41,699 bases of DNA from JALEVB01 sp022768265 (GTDB lineage: Bacteria > Bacillota_I > Bacilli_A > Erysipelotrichales > Erysipelotrichaceae), in NCBI GenBank assembly GCA_034168985.1, contig JAXFJE010000038.1:1-41699 (forward strand), read 5' to 3'. The notes under the pieces were generated by a model. The model was not told the origin of the DNA. It saw only the letters and a program-made list of their open reading frames with translations, and searched no databases. Made by a program: the position numbers and the translations under genes. Within the stretch, counting starts at the first letter, position 1, and every line of letters starts with the position of its first letter. This document shows positions 1 to 7,304 of the stretch, one piece after another.

Positions 1-202
1 TCACTAGTTATTGTTTAGCCTTTTTGCGTTTATTATTGCATATTCAATAGATATAGATTACTATGAAAGCGAATAGTAATAGCAATAATTTACAGTTTAT
101 AAATTTTCAAAAATTATTTACACACTTTTCTTGACAAAGCCTTAACTTTTGTATAAAATTTCATAAAACGATTAAAGCTTAATGGATTTTATCATTAAGA
201 AA

Positions 203-234
203 AAATCTCTCATAATTATAGAGTTGAGAGATTT
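203..234 (-). terminator. Terminator of the small minus-strand gene
   Basis: Arms AAATCTCTCA (203-212) and TGAGAGATTT (225-234) pair perfectly. Read on the minus strand the hairpin ends in a run of six T, and it lies ten bases past the stop codon of the small gene at 245-463. No gene is visible in 1-202, which is very AT-rich. Confidence 0.8.
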
Positions 235-244
235 AAAATATAAA

Positions 245-463
245 TTATTTTTTCATTACGCTAGTGTATAAAAAGGCGAAAGCTGGTGTTGCTTTAATAA
301 ATTTTTTTATTTCTGTAACCGCAACATCATCATTATTTGTTGTAAAGTAGTATTTCATACCTTCTTTTTTATCAAATTTCAACTCTAATGTATTTGCAAT
401 TTCAGCAGCTAAAATTGCTTCTTTAAGTTGATCTCCTTTTTGTGCAACATTTACAATAACCAT
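245..463 (-). CDS. Small protein of unknown function, 72 aa
   Basis: I do not recognise this family. The product is soluble-looking, with alternating hydrophobic and charged residues (VIVNVAQKGDQLKEAILAAE at the start), no signal peptide and no clear membrane segment, so a small alpha/beta fold is plausible. The gene is supported by a near-perfect ribosome binding site (TAAGGAGG about 8 bases before the ATG) and by its own terminator immediately downstream. It is monocistronic and divergent from the RpiR-type regulator at 585. Expression as a stand-alone unit beside a sugar locus suggests, but does not show, a link with it. Confidence 0.7.
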   Translation of the reverse strand: MVIVNVAQKGDQLKEAILAAEIANTLELKFDKKEGMKYYFTTNNDDVAVTEIKKFIKATPAFAFLYTSVMKK

Positions 464-584
464 AATGATTAACCTCCTTAATTGTAATTTAATTATATAT
501 TATAATTAATGAAATAAACTTCCAAGTTTAGGTTAAAATCATTGTAAATATAAAATAAAATATCATAAAGAAGGGATTTAAAAA

Positions 585-1475
585 ATGCTATTGTACAACA
601 AACTAAAAGACTCAAAAGATTTCACCAGTGCAGAAAAAGCAATCGTAGATTATATTTTAAATAATCCAAAAGAAGCCATAAATCTAAGTGTAGATGAATT
701 GGCAAATGTTACTTTTTCTTCTCCTTCATGTGTAGTAAGATTGGCAAAAAAATTAGGAATGAAAGGATATTCTGAGTTTAAAATTAAATTAGCCACAGAA
801 ATGAACATGTTGCTGATCGATGAAAAAAGAATAGAAGTAAATATGCCAGTTTGTAAAGACACAAAATTAGAAGATATTCCCAAACGATTTTATAATTTAT
901 ATTATCAAATCATTACAGATGTATATAATTCTTTTGATATAAACAAGATGATTGAATTAGCTGATAGAATTTATAAATCAGATTCAGTAACAATGTTTGG
1001 GGTTGGACCATCAATGCTTGTTATTCAAGATTTTATATATAAAGCATCACATTTAAGGTTGCCAATTTTTGCAAATAGTCTAATTGGATTTGAAAATGTG
1101 CATAATTTTAGAAATGCCAAAAATCCTTTGACAATTGTTGTTAGTAATAATGCCAATAGTAATAGAGTTAGAAACTGGATATTTGAAAATAAGAAATTAA
1201 ATATACCAGTTGCACTTATTACTGCCAATGAACATAGTCCTTTAATCAAAGTATGTGATCATGTTGTTATTATGGATCATGGTGAACATGATATTACAAA
1301 GATTGGATCATTTGCATCTAGAATAGCAATGTTATATGCATTAGATATTTTATATATATTATTATTTATGAAAGATTATGAAACAAATTTAAATTATCTT
1401 TATGATTATCAAAATTTGATCAAAGAAAGAGATGTTAGATTAAGAGAATATATCAATAATAAGAAATACTTATAA
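585..1475 (+). CDS. MurR/RpiR-family transcriptional regulator (HTH_6 plus SIS)
   Basis: A 296-residue regulator. The N-terminal helix-turn-helix of the RpiR type spans about residues 1-75, with the recognition segment SPSCVVRLAKKLGMKGYSEF near 46-65. A SIS sugar-phosphate binding domain follows from about 115 to 245 (GVGPSMLVIQDF and VVSNNANSNRVRNW strands and loops). Family members sense phosphosugars and usually control adjacent amino-sugar or glycoside catabolism. The start is preceded by GAAGGG. The gene is followed by its own terminator and then by the two NagB-like genes and a PTS permease, the likely targets. A TGAAA-N-TTC type motif recurs upstream of this gene and of those genes. 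The sensed sugar phosphate cannot be read from sequence. Confidence 0.93.
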   Translation: MLLYNKLKDSKDFTSAEKAIVDYILNNPKEAINLSVDELANVTFSSPSCVVRLAKKLGMKGYSEFKIKLATEMNMLLIDEKRIEVNMPVCKDTKLEDIPKRFYNLYYQIITDVYNSFDINKMIELADRIYKSDSVTMFGVGPSMLVIQDFIYKASHLRLPIFANSLIGFENVHNFRNAKNPLTIVVSNNANSNRVRNWIFENKKLNIPVALITANEHSPLIKVCDHVVIMDHGEHDITKIGSFASRIAMLYALDILYILLFMKDYETNLNYLYDYQNLIKERDVRLREYINNKKYL

Positions 1476-1499
1476 TAATTTTTAAATAAATATTTATTA

Positions 1500-1538
1500 A
1501 ATCAACTCGTAGATAATACTATGACAGTTGATTTTTTT
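1500..1538 (+). terminator. Terminator after the RpiR-type regulator
   Basis: AATCAACT (1500-1507) pairs with AGTTGATT (1526-1533) across an 18-base loop and is followed by a seven-T run. It separates the regulator from the NagB-like genes, which therefore need their own promoters. Confidence 0.75.
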
Positions 1539-1598
1539 GTACATTAAATTAATTATTTGAAATAAATTTATTAAATAATATTAAAAATTAAAAAAAAC

Positions 1599-1684
1599 TG
1601 AAACTAATATCCAACCTAACTGAACTTGCTTGTATAAAAAAATATCGTGTGGAATAATATGAGCAATCAAAGGAGGATAAAGAA
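1599..1684 (+). promoter_or_regulatory. Upstream control region of first NagB-like gene (copy A of a duplicated leader)
   Basis: This 86-base stretch is repeated at 2481-2566 with only four differences and no gaps. That is stronger conservation than much of the coding sequence that follows. It holds TGAAACTAATATCC at its left end (possible regulator site), a TATAA-rich stretch, TAATAT about 28 bases before the start, and AAAGGAGG as ribosome binding site. The promoter elements cannot be assigned with certainty. Confidence 0.6.
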
Positions 1685-2404
1685 ATGAAGTTGATAATTG
1701 AAGAAAATGAAGTAAAAATGAGCGAGAGCTGTATGCAAATCTTATTAGGTGCGATGATGCAAGATAAAAGAGTTAATATCTCTTTAACATCTGGTCGTTC
1801 TCCACTTACTATGTACAAAATGATGATTCCTTATGTGAAGGATCAAGAAAAGTTTAAAGATATCCAATATTATTTATTTGATGATGGACCATATATTGGA
1901 AAGAAAAGAGGACCTAACTGGGATGAAATGCATGAAATATTCTTTAATGATGCAAATATTCCAGATGAAAGAATTCATTGTATTAATGGTGAAAACTGGA
2001 AAACATATGATGAAGACATTAAAAATGCCGGCGGTATTGATGTAATGGTTATTGGTTTAGGATGGGATGGACATTTCTGCTCAAATTGTCCTCGTTGTAC
2101 ACCAATGGATAGTTATTCTTATGAAATGGAAAGAAAGAAAAAAGTAGAAGTTAATCCAACTTACAATGATCGACCAGAAATTCCATTAGTATATACAATG
2201 GGACCAAAAAGCTTGATGCGTGTAAAACATTTGGTAATGATCGTAAATGGTAAAGAAAAAGCAGGAATTCTAAAAAGAGTATTAGATTCACCAATTACAG
2301 ATGAGTTACCAGCAACGGTATTAAAACTACATCCAAACTTCACAATTATTTGTGATAAAGATGCAGCTTCAGAACTAAACCCAGAAGATTATAAAAATTG
2401 GTAA
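1685..2404 (+). CDS. NagB-like sugar-phosphate isomerase/deaminase (YieK-type), copy A
   Basis: A 239-residue protein of the NagB / 6-phosphogluconolactonase fold, resembling the E. coli YieK branch of putative glucosamine-6-phosphate deaminases. Visible family motifs are the sugar-phosphate loop SLTSGRSP (33-40), the acidic pair FDD (65-67) where NagB has its general base, and GLGWDGHF (124-131), which keeps the Asp and His of the NagB GxGxDGH motif. In NagB this is followed by FNEP with a catalytic glutamate; here the segment reads SNCP, within C132-x2-C135-x2-C138. A standard ring-opening deamination mechanism is therefore uncertain. The gene has its own leader and terminator. Copy B lies 162 bases downstream. 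Substrate unknown; a phosphorylated (amino)sugar released by the neighbouring glycosidases is the natural guess. Confidence 0.85.
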   Translation: MKLIIEENEVKMSESCMQILLGAMMQDKRVNISLTSGRSPLTMYKMMIPYVKDQEKFKDIQYYLFDDGPYIGKKRGPNWDEMHEIFFNDANIPDERIHCINGENWKTYDEDIKNAGGIDVMVIGLGWDGHFCSNCPRCTPMDSYSYEMERKKKVEVNPTYNDRPEIPLVYTMGPKSLMRVKHLVMIVNGKEKAGILKRVLDSPITDELPATVLKLHPNFTIICDKDAASELNPEDYKNW

Positions 2405-2411
2405 TAAATAT

Positions 2412-2442
2412 GCTGTAGGCTTATAGCTTACAGCTTTTTTTT
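2412..2442 (+). terminator. Terminator between the two NagB-like genes
   Basis: GCTGTAGGC (2412-2420) pairs with GCTTACAGC (2426-2434), with one G-T pair, followed by eight T. The second copy also ends in a GCTGTAAG / CTTACAGC hairpin, so the duplication probably included the terminator. Confidence 0.85.
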
Positions 2443-2480
2443 AAAAAGTTTCATTTGTATATTACAAAAGATAAAAATTG

Positions 2481-2566
2481 TGAAATAAATATCCAATCTA
2501 ATTGAACTTGCTTGTATAAAAAAATATCGTGTGGAATAATATGAGCAATCAAAGGAGGATAAAGAA
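2481..2566 (+). repeat. Upstream control region of second NagB-like gene (copy B of the duplicated leader)
   Basis: Direct repeat of 1599-1684, shifted by exactly 882 bases, with 82 of 86 positions identical. It carries the same TGAAA-N-TCC motif, TATAA-rich stretch and AAAGGAGG. Each paralog is thus an independently transcribed copy under nearly the same control. Confidence 0.85.
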
Positions 2567-3286
2567 ATGAAGTTGATAATTGAAGAAAATGAAGCAAAAA
2601 TGAGCGAAAGCTGTATGCAAATCTTATTAGGTGCGATGATGCAAGATAAAAGAGTTAATATCTCTTTAACATCAGGAAGATCACCTAAAACAATGTATCA
2701 AATGATGATTCCTTATGTGAAGGATCAAGAAAAGTTTAAAGATATCCAATATTATTTATTTGATGATGCACCTTATATTGGGAAAACAAGAGGTACAAAC
2801 TGGGATGAAATGCAAGAATTGTTCTTTAAAGATGCAAATATTCCAGATGAAAGAATTCACTCAATAAATGGAGAAAATTGGAAAACATTCGATGAAGACA
2901 TTAAAAATGCTGGCGGTATTGATGTAATGGTTATTGGTTTAGGATGGGATGGACATTTCTGCTCAAATTGTCCTCGTTGTACACCAATGGATAGTTATTC
3001 TTATGAAATGGCTAGAAGCATCAAATTAGCAGTAAATCCTACTTATCCTGATAAACCAAATAACCCAATGACATATACAATGGGACCAAAAAGCTTGATG
3101 CGTGTAAAACATTTGGTAATGATCGTAAATGGTAAAGAAAAAGCAGGAATCTTAAAGAAAGTATTAGATTCACCAATCAGTGATGAATTGCCTGCAACAG
3201 TATTAAAATTACATCCAAACTTCACGATCATCGCAGATAAAGATGCTGCATCAGAATTAAATCCAGAAGATTATAAAAATTGGTAA
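2567..3286 (+). CDS. NagB-like sugar-phosphate isomerase/deaminase (YieK-type), copy B
   Basis: A 239-residue paralog of the upstream gene, collinear without gaps. It keeps SLTSGRSP (33-40), FDD (65-67), GLGWDGHF (124-131) and the three cysteines C132, C135 and C138. Differences cluster in short blocks: residues 40-46, 67-76, 82-101 and 149-170. The blocks between them are identical at DNA level, including 100 consecutive bases (2912-3011 here, 2030-2129 in copy A). This looks like gene conversion that keeps the core uniform while substrate- or interface-facing loops diverge. The two enzymes may handle different sugar phosphates. It has its own ribosome binding site (AAAGGAGG) and terminator. 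Confidence 0.85.
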   Translation: MKLIIEENEAKMSESCMQILLGAMMQDKRVNISLTSGRSPKTMYQMMIPYVKDQEKFKDIQYYLFDDAPYIGKTRGTNWDEMQELFFKDANIPDERIHSINGENWKTFDEDIKNAGGIDVMVIGLGWDGHFCSNCPRCTPMDSYSYEMARSIKLAVNPTYPDKPNNPMTYTMGPKSLMRVKHLVMIVNGKEKAGILKKVLDSPISDELPATVLKLHPNFTIIADKDAASELNPEDYKNW

Positions 3287-3288
3287 GG

Positions 3289-3320
3289 AAAAAGCTGTAA
3301 GTTTATGCTTACAGCTTTTT
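3289..3320 (+). terminator. Terminator after second NagB-like gene
   Basis: AAAAAGCTGTAAG (3289-3301) pairs with CTTACAGCTTTTT (3308-3320) around a six-base loop. A strong intrinsic terminator that isolates the PTS gene downstream. Confidence 0.9.
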
Positions 3321-3433
3321 TATAGATATTAATACAAATAAGAAGAAAATAATATAAATTAAAATAAATTTTTAAATTTTTAGATTACAAAATAAAAAGC
3401 TTGAAATAATTTTTCGGAATTAACAAATGCTAT

Positions 3434-3447
3434 TGAAAGCGTATACA
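3434..3447 (+). promoter_or_regulatory. cre site (CcpA catabolite repression element)
   Basis: TGAAAGCGTATACA matches the Bacillota cre consensus TGWAARCGYTWNCW at all but one position. It ends 39 bases before the chosen start of the PTS permease, a usual place for repression by CcpA. Its position inside the longer possible reading frame argues that the longer frame's N-terminus is not translated. Confidence 0.75.
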
Positions 3448-3486
3448 TCATTGGGTATACTAAGGTCAGTTTCAAGGAGGATATAT

Positions 3487-4800
3487 ATGAAAGACAAAAT
3501 AATGGAAGGCATATTATTTATTGCCGAAAAGATGCAAACAAATCGTTACATGACTGCAATCAAAAATGGATTTACAGCATTGTTACCTATTACGATTTGT
3601 GGTGCATTCTGTGTATTATTGATGAGTGTTGTTTGTACGCCAAATGCTAAAGGTATTAGTTTAGCAAACTTCGAAATGTTCGCTTGGTTAGAAAATCTAA
3701 ATCCAATTTTCCAAGCAGGAAACTATGCAACTTTAAATTTCATGGCTATTGGTTTAATTGTACTAATTGCAATTGAATTAGGTAAAACGTATGATTTCCA
3801 AGATAATTCTTTACCATTAGTTGCATTAGCTTCATATGTTACATTATGTGCAACAACAGTAACTGGCACAACAGATGCAGGGGAAGCATATACGGTTGCA
3901 AATGTAATTGCTCAAAAATTTACCAATGCTCAAGGCTTATTTATGGGAATGATCGTAGCAATTCTTTCAACGGAAATCTATATTCGCTTGGTAAAAAGTG
4001 GTAAAATGGATATTAGGTTACCAGAAAGTGTACCAACTAATGTTGCTAAAGCGTTCAATGTATTGATTCCAGGGGTAGTTACAATTGTATTGATTTCAAG
4101 TTTAGGTTTCGTATTCCAAATGATCTTTGGATATAGTTTCTATGATGCAATTACTATTTGGATTCAAAAACCTTTAACGGGTGTTATGACAGGTCTTCCA
4201 GGATATTTGTTATTATTCTTTGTATCTACAGTATTGTGGACTTTAGGTATCCATGGTACTCAAACATTATCAGCTATTTATTCAGCTCCAATGCTATTAG
4301 CTTTAACAGAAAACATGGATGCAGTTGCTAATGGCTTAGAACCAACTAATATCTTAAGTACAGGATTTGTCAGTGCATTTACAATTATCACAGGTGCAGG
4401 TTTAACTGGTGGATTGATTATTGCAATCTTGTTATTCTCTAAACGTGAAGATTATCGTACAATTGCTAAATTATCAATTGCACCTGGTATATTTAACATT
4501 AATGAAACAATGACTTTCGGTTTACCAATCGTGTTAAACCCAGTATTAGCAATTCCTTTCATGATTGCACCAGCAGTATCAGCAACATTTGCATATTTTA
4601 TGACAACAATTGGTTTTGCTCATGTTATTTGTTATCAAGTTCCATGGACAACTCCAGCATTGTTAAGTGCTTTCTTAGCAACAGGTGGACACATCGGTAC
4701 AGTTATTACACAAGGTATTTGTATCTTGTTATCAGTAGTTATTTATACACCATTTGTTATGATAGCTAACAAACAAGCTCTTGAAGAAGCTCAAGGATAA
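3487..4800 (+). CDS. PTS permease IIC, lactose/cellobiose family
   Basis: Membrane subunit that carries a beta-glucoside or related disaccharide across the membrane while a IIB subunit phosphorylates it. The product of 437 residues begins MKDKIMEGILFIAEKM and has the expected 8-10 hydrophobic segments. Family signatures are LGIHGTQT (around residue 250) and NINETMTFGLPIVLNP (around 335-350), the latter matching the conserved NINEP-x-FG-x-P-I-V-x-NP of the lactose/cellobiose IIC family with P replaced by T. I chose 3487 because AAGGAGG lies at 3474-3480. An earlier ATG at 3427 would add 20 residues, lacks a binding site and overlaps the cre element. No IIA or IIB of this family lies in the window, so these must be supplied from elsewhere. 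The phospho-glycosidases downstream fit as its partners. Confidence 0.93.
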   Translation: MKDKIMEGILFIAEKMQTNRYMTAIKNGFTALLPITICGAFCVLLMSVVCTPNAKGISLANFEMFAWLENLNPIFQAGNYATLNFMAIGLIVLIAIELGKTYDFQDNSLPLVALASYVTLCATTVTGTTDAGEAYTVANVIAQKFTNAQGLFMGMIVAILSTEIYIRLVKSGKMDIRLPESVPTNVAKAFNVLIPGVVTIVLISSLGFVFQMIFGYSFYDAITIWIQKPLTGVMTGLPGYLLLFFVSTVLWTLGIHGTQTLSAIYSAPMLLALTENMDAVANGLEPTNILSTGFVSAFTIITGAGLTGGLIIAILLFSKREDYRTIAKLSIAPGIFNINETMTFGLPIVLNPVLAIPFMIAPAVSATFAYFMTTIGFAHVICYQVPWTTPALLSAFLATGGHIGTVITQGICILLSVVIYTPFVMIANKQALEEAQG

Positions 4801-4821
4801 AAAAGAAGAAGAAAATTTACT

Positions 4822-5130
4822 ATGGGAAGAGAAAGAAATAGAAAGAAAAATAAGGAAAACAAAATTGAGTTAACTGAAACGCAAAAGAATATCATCAAAA
4901 TACGAAAAAGAATGAATCGTAGAGATCTGGAAGAAGAAAAGTTCAATGGTTTTGCTCCGGAAAAAGTGTGGACTTATTTATGGATATTTCTTTTTCCTCC
5001 TTATGGAATATACCGATTATTTGATAAAAAGAATAATTTTTTAAAACAACAGAAAATCATATGGTGTATTGTAAGTGTAGTATATATGCTTTGTTTATTT
5101 GATGCACTAGTAAAATTGATAAAAGCCTAA
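4822..5130 (+). CDS. Small membrane protein of unknown function, 102 aa
   Basis: Not recognised. The first 45 residues are very rich in Lys, Arg, Glu and Asn (RERNRKKNKENK). Two hydrophobic segments follow, near residues 52-70 (WTYLWIFLFPPYGIYRLF) and 78-98 (IIWCIVSVVYMLCLF), so a hairpin membrane protein with a cytoplasmic basic N-tail is likely. It starts 21 bases after the PTS permease stop and ends inside the terminator before the GH1 gene, so it is the last gene of the permease transcript. Only a weak AGAAGAAG precedes the start. It could be an accessory factor of the permease, which is inference from position only. Confidence 0.65.
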   Translation: MGRERNRKKNKENKIELTETQKNIIKIRKRMNRRDLEEEKFNGFAPEKVWTYLWIFLFPPYGIYRLFDKKNNFLKQQKIIWCIVSVVYMLCLFDALVKLIKA

Positions 5131-5152
5131 TAATTATTTATTAGGCTTTTTT
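5122..5152 (+). terminator. Terminator overlapping the small membrane gene's stop
   Basis: AAAGCCTAATAA (5122-5133) pairs with TTATTAGGCTTT (5138-5149), followed by more T. The stop codon (5128-5130) lies inside the left arm. The GH1 start is only 19 bases further on, so the GH1 gene relies on readthrough or on a promoter upstream of or overlapping the hairpin. Confidence 0.8.
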
Positions 5153-5171
5153 AGAAAGAAGGTAATTATTA

Positions 5172-6638
5172 ATGGTAAAATTTCCAAAAGATTTTTTATG
5201 GGGAGGAGCTATTGCCGCCAACCAATGTGAAGGAGCGTGGAACGTTGATGGCAAAGGTATGAGCGTTGCTGATGTAGCAACATTTAAGCCAAATGTAGAT
5301 AAAAAGAACTATCGTGAACAATGGCATGTTAGCCCAGAAGATATTACAAAGGCAAAACAAAGCGATGATGTAGTTTATTATGCCAAAAGACATGGCAATG
5401 ACTTTTATCATCATTATGAAGAGGATATTGCCTTGTTTGCGGAAATGGGATTCAAGACCTTGAGATTATCAATTGCTTGGACTAGGATCTTCCCTAACGG
5501 CAATGAAGATGAACCAAATGAAAAAGGATTAGCTTTTTACGAAAATGTTTTTAAATGCTTGAAGGATCACGCTATTGAACCGTTAGTAACATTGTCACAT
5601 TATGAAATGCCATTGTATCTTGCTGAAGCATATGAAGGCTGGGCAAGTAGAGAAGTAGTTGATTTGTTCGTTAAGTTTTCTAAGGTGTGTTTCGAAAGAT
5701 ACAAAGGATTAGTAAAATATTGGTTAACATTTAACGAAATAGATAGTGTATTTAGACATCCGTTTACGACCGTAGGTATCATCGAAGAAAACTATCCTAA
5801 TAAAGATAAGGCTGAAGAAGCTATATATAAGGCCTTGCATCATCAATTTCTGGCTAGTGCTTTGGTAACCAAATATGTCAAGCAGATCATTCCAGATGCA
5901 CAAATAGGATGCATGGTAACCAAGACCATAACCTATCCAGAAACCTGTAATCCTGAAGATATTTATCTAGCCTACAAAGATAATAGGATGAATCTATTGT
6001 ATACAGATGTGCAGGTAAGAGGAAGGTATCCTTTATGGATCAAGAAATACTTTGTTGATAAAGGGTTTGATATACCAATGTTAGAAGGTGATGAAGAGAT
6101 CATCGCAGCATATACCGTAGACTTTATCTCGTTCTCCTATTATATGAGCATGGTACAAAGCATAAATGCGGCAAAACGTGAGAAAGTAGGAGGCAATCTA
6201 GCAACAGGGGTCAAGAACCCATATCTAGAGACCAGTGAATGGGGATGGCAGATCGATCCTAAAGGCTTAGAAATATCATTGCTTGATTTGTATGACAGAT
6301 ATCAAAAACCATTGTGGATCGTTGAAAATGGTTTAGGATACAATGATAAGATCGAAGAAGATGGAACGATACAGGATGATTATCGAATAGCTTATTTTGC
6401 AAGTCATTTCAAGGCCATCGCTGCAGCGATCGAACAGGGAGTAGAAGTAATGGGCTATACTTCATGGGCATGTATCGATCTGGTTAGTGCTTCTACTTCA
6501 CAAATGTCTAAACGCTATGGCTTTATTTATGTAGATGTAGATGACTATAACCAAGGAACATACAAACGAATGAAGAAAAAATCATTTGCTTGGTACAAAC
6601 GAGTGATCGAAACAAATGGTAAAAGTTTGTTTGAATAA
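5172..6638 (+). CDS. 6-phospho-beta-glucosidase, glycoside hydrolase family 1
   Basis: Cytoplasmic retaining glycosidase that splits PTS-phosphorylated beta-glucosides into glucose-6-phosphate and an aglycone or sugar. The 488 residues cover a full GH1 barrel. The N-terminal motif FLWGGAIAANQCEGAW (residues 8-23) is the family signature. The acid/base glutamate is E189 in TFNE and the nucleophile is E385 in VENG. The C-terminal segment SASTSQMSKRYGFIYVD (about 439-455) has the Ser, Lys and Tyr pattern of the 6-phosphate pocket, which separates 6-phospho-enzymes from plain beta-glucosidases. AGAAGG precedes the start. The upstream lactose/cellobiose-type IIC fits as source of substrate. Confidence 0.96.
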   Translation: MVKFPKDFLWGGAIAANQCEGAWNVDGKGMSVADVATFKPNVDKKNYREQWHVSPEDITKAKQSDDVVYYAKRHGNDFYHHYEEDIALFAEMGFKTLRLSIAWTRIFPNGNEDEPNEKGLAFYENVFKCLKDHAIEPLVTLSHYEMPLYLAEAYEGWASREVVDLFVKFSKVCFERYKGLVKYWLTFNEIDSVFRHPFTTVGIIEENYPNKDKAEEAIYKALHHQFLASALVTKYVKQIIPDAQIGCMVTKTITYPETCNPEDIYLAYKDNRMNLLYTDVQVRGRYPLWIKKYFVDKGFDIPMLEGDEEIIAAYTVDFISFSYYMSMVQSINAAKREKVGGNLATGVKNPYLETSEWGWQIDPKGLEISLLDLYDRYQKPLWIVENGLGYNDKIEEDGTIQDDYRIAYFASHFKAIAAAIEQGVEVMGYTSWACIDLVSASTSQMSKRYGFIYVDVDDYNQGTYKRMKKKSFAWYKRVIETNGKSLFE

Positions 6639-6640
6639 GA

Positions 6641-6673
6641 AAATCAGGGGTAACTATATTAGCCCTGATTTTT
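6641..6673. terminator. Convergent terminator between GH1 and kinase genes
   Basis: AAATCAGGG (6641-6649) pairs with CCCTGATTT (6663-6671), followed by T on the plus strand. It sits between convergent genes, and its right end touches the stop of the minus-strand gene, so it can serve mainly the plus strand and perhaps both. Confidence 0.75.
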
Positions 6674-7172
6674 ATTTGGTTATTGCAATGATTTTACTTA
6701 CAATCGTTTGAGGATCTTCGTTAGATACATCTATTTTTGTGGTATTCAATAGTTGATATTTAGGAAGATAAGTAAGACTTCGGCTGATGATATCATCATC
6801 GCGAAGCTTATTTTTTATATCATTAAGTAGTCGTTTTTTTAATGTTGAGGGATCAATAATCAAAGATATAATGATAACCTGACAATCCTTGGTATCTAGT
6901 TTTGATAGTATCGAATCGATGATTGCTTGTTCATGCATGACCCAGCAAAAAATAATATGTTCATAACTCGAACAATGAATAAATTGATTTAGCAAATAGC
7001 AAATATTTTCGATAACCATTTTTTTAGTTTCAGCTGTTATATGTGGAGGATTGGCATTCCAGCACCAATCACCATCTAAGAAGACACTATTTTTTAGTGT
7101 TTTTTTTAATTGTTGAGAAATTGTCGTTTTTCCACTGCCCATGGTTCCACCAATGATATATAATTTTTTCAT
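6672..7172 (-). CDS. P-loop nucleotide kinase-like ATPase
   Basis: About 166 residues with an N-terminal Walker A motif GGTMGSGKTT and, after it, VFLDGDWCW, as in AAA_33 / shikimate- or gluconate-kinase-like P-loop enzymes. A lid-like stretch rich in basic residues occurs near KKRLLNDIKNKLRDDD. The DGDW aspartates suggest a Mg-ATP dependent kinase of a small molecule, possibly a sugar or nucleoside, but the substrate cannot be read. I take the ATG at 7172 because GAGGTG precedes it. An in-frame GTG nine bases upstream overlaps that site and is unlikely. It is monocistronic between GH1 and GH4 genes and convergent to the former. Confidence 0.75.
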   Translation of the reverse strand: MKKLYIIGGTMGSGKTTISQQLKKTLKNSVFLDGDWCWNANPPHITAETKKMVIENICYLLNQFIHCSSYEHIIFCWVMHEQAIIDSILSKLDTKDCQVIIISLIIDPSTLKKRLLNDIKNKLRDDDIISRSLTYLPKYQLLNTTKIDVSNEDPQTIVSKIIAITK

Positions 7173-7265
7173 TATGTCCACCTCATCTTTATTTTAGCAA
7201 GAAATGTTATATTTTGCACAAAGTAAAAAATCATAGAAGTTAATAGAGGTATTTTATCAAATAAA

Positions 7266-7290
7266 AAGGTCTAGCATATTACTAGACCTT
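7266..7290 (-). terminator. Terminator of the GH4 gene
   Basis: AAGGTCTAG (7266-7274) and CTAGACCTT (7282-7290) form a nine-pair stem. On the minus strand it is followed by a T-rich tail. It lies 14 bases after the GH4 stop codon. Confidence 0.9.
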
Positions 7291-7304
7291 GATCAATTAA
7301 AATA

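Noticed and set aside
64..77. cre-like TGAAAGCGAATAGT
   Set aside because: Several mismatches in the right half and no gene directly downstream on the plus strand.
1615..1632. TTGCT before the NagB-like genes as -12 of a sigma-54 promoter
   Set aside because: No GG at -24; the corresponding bases read CCTAAC or TCTAAT.
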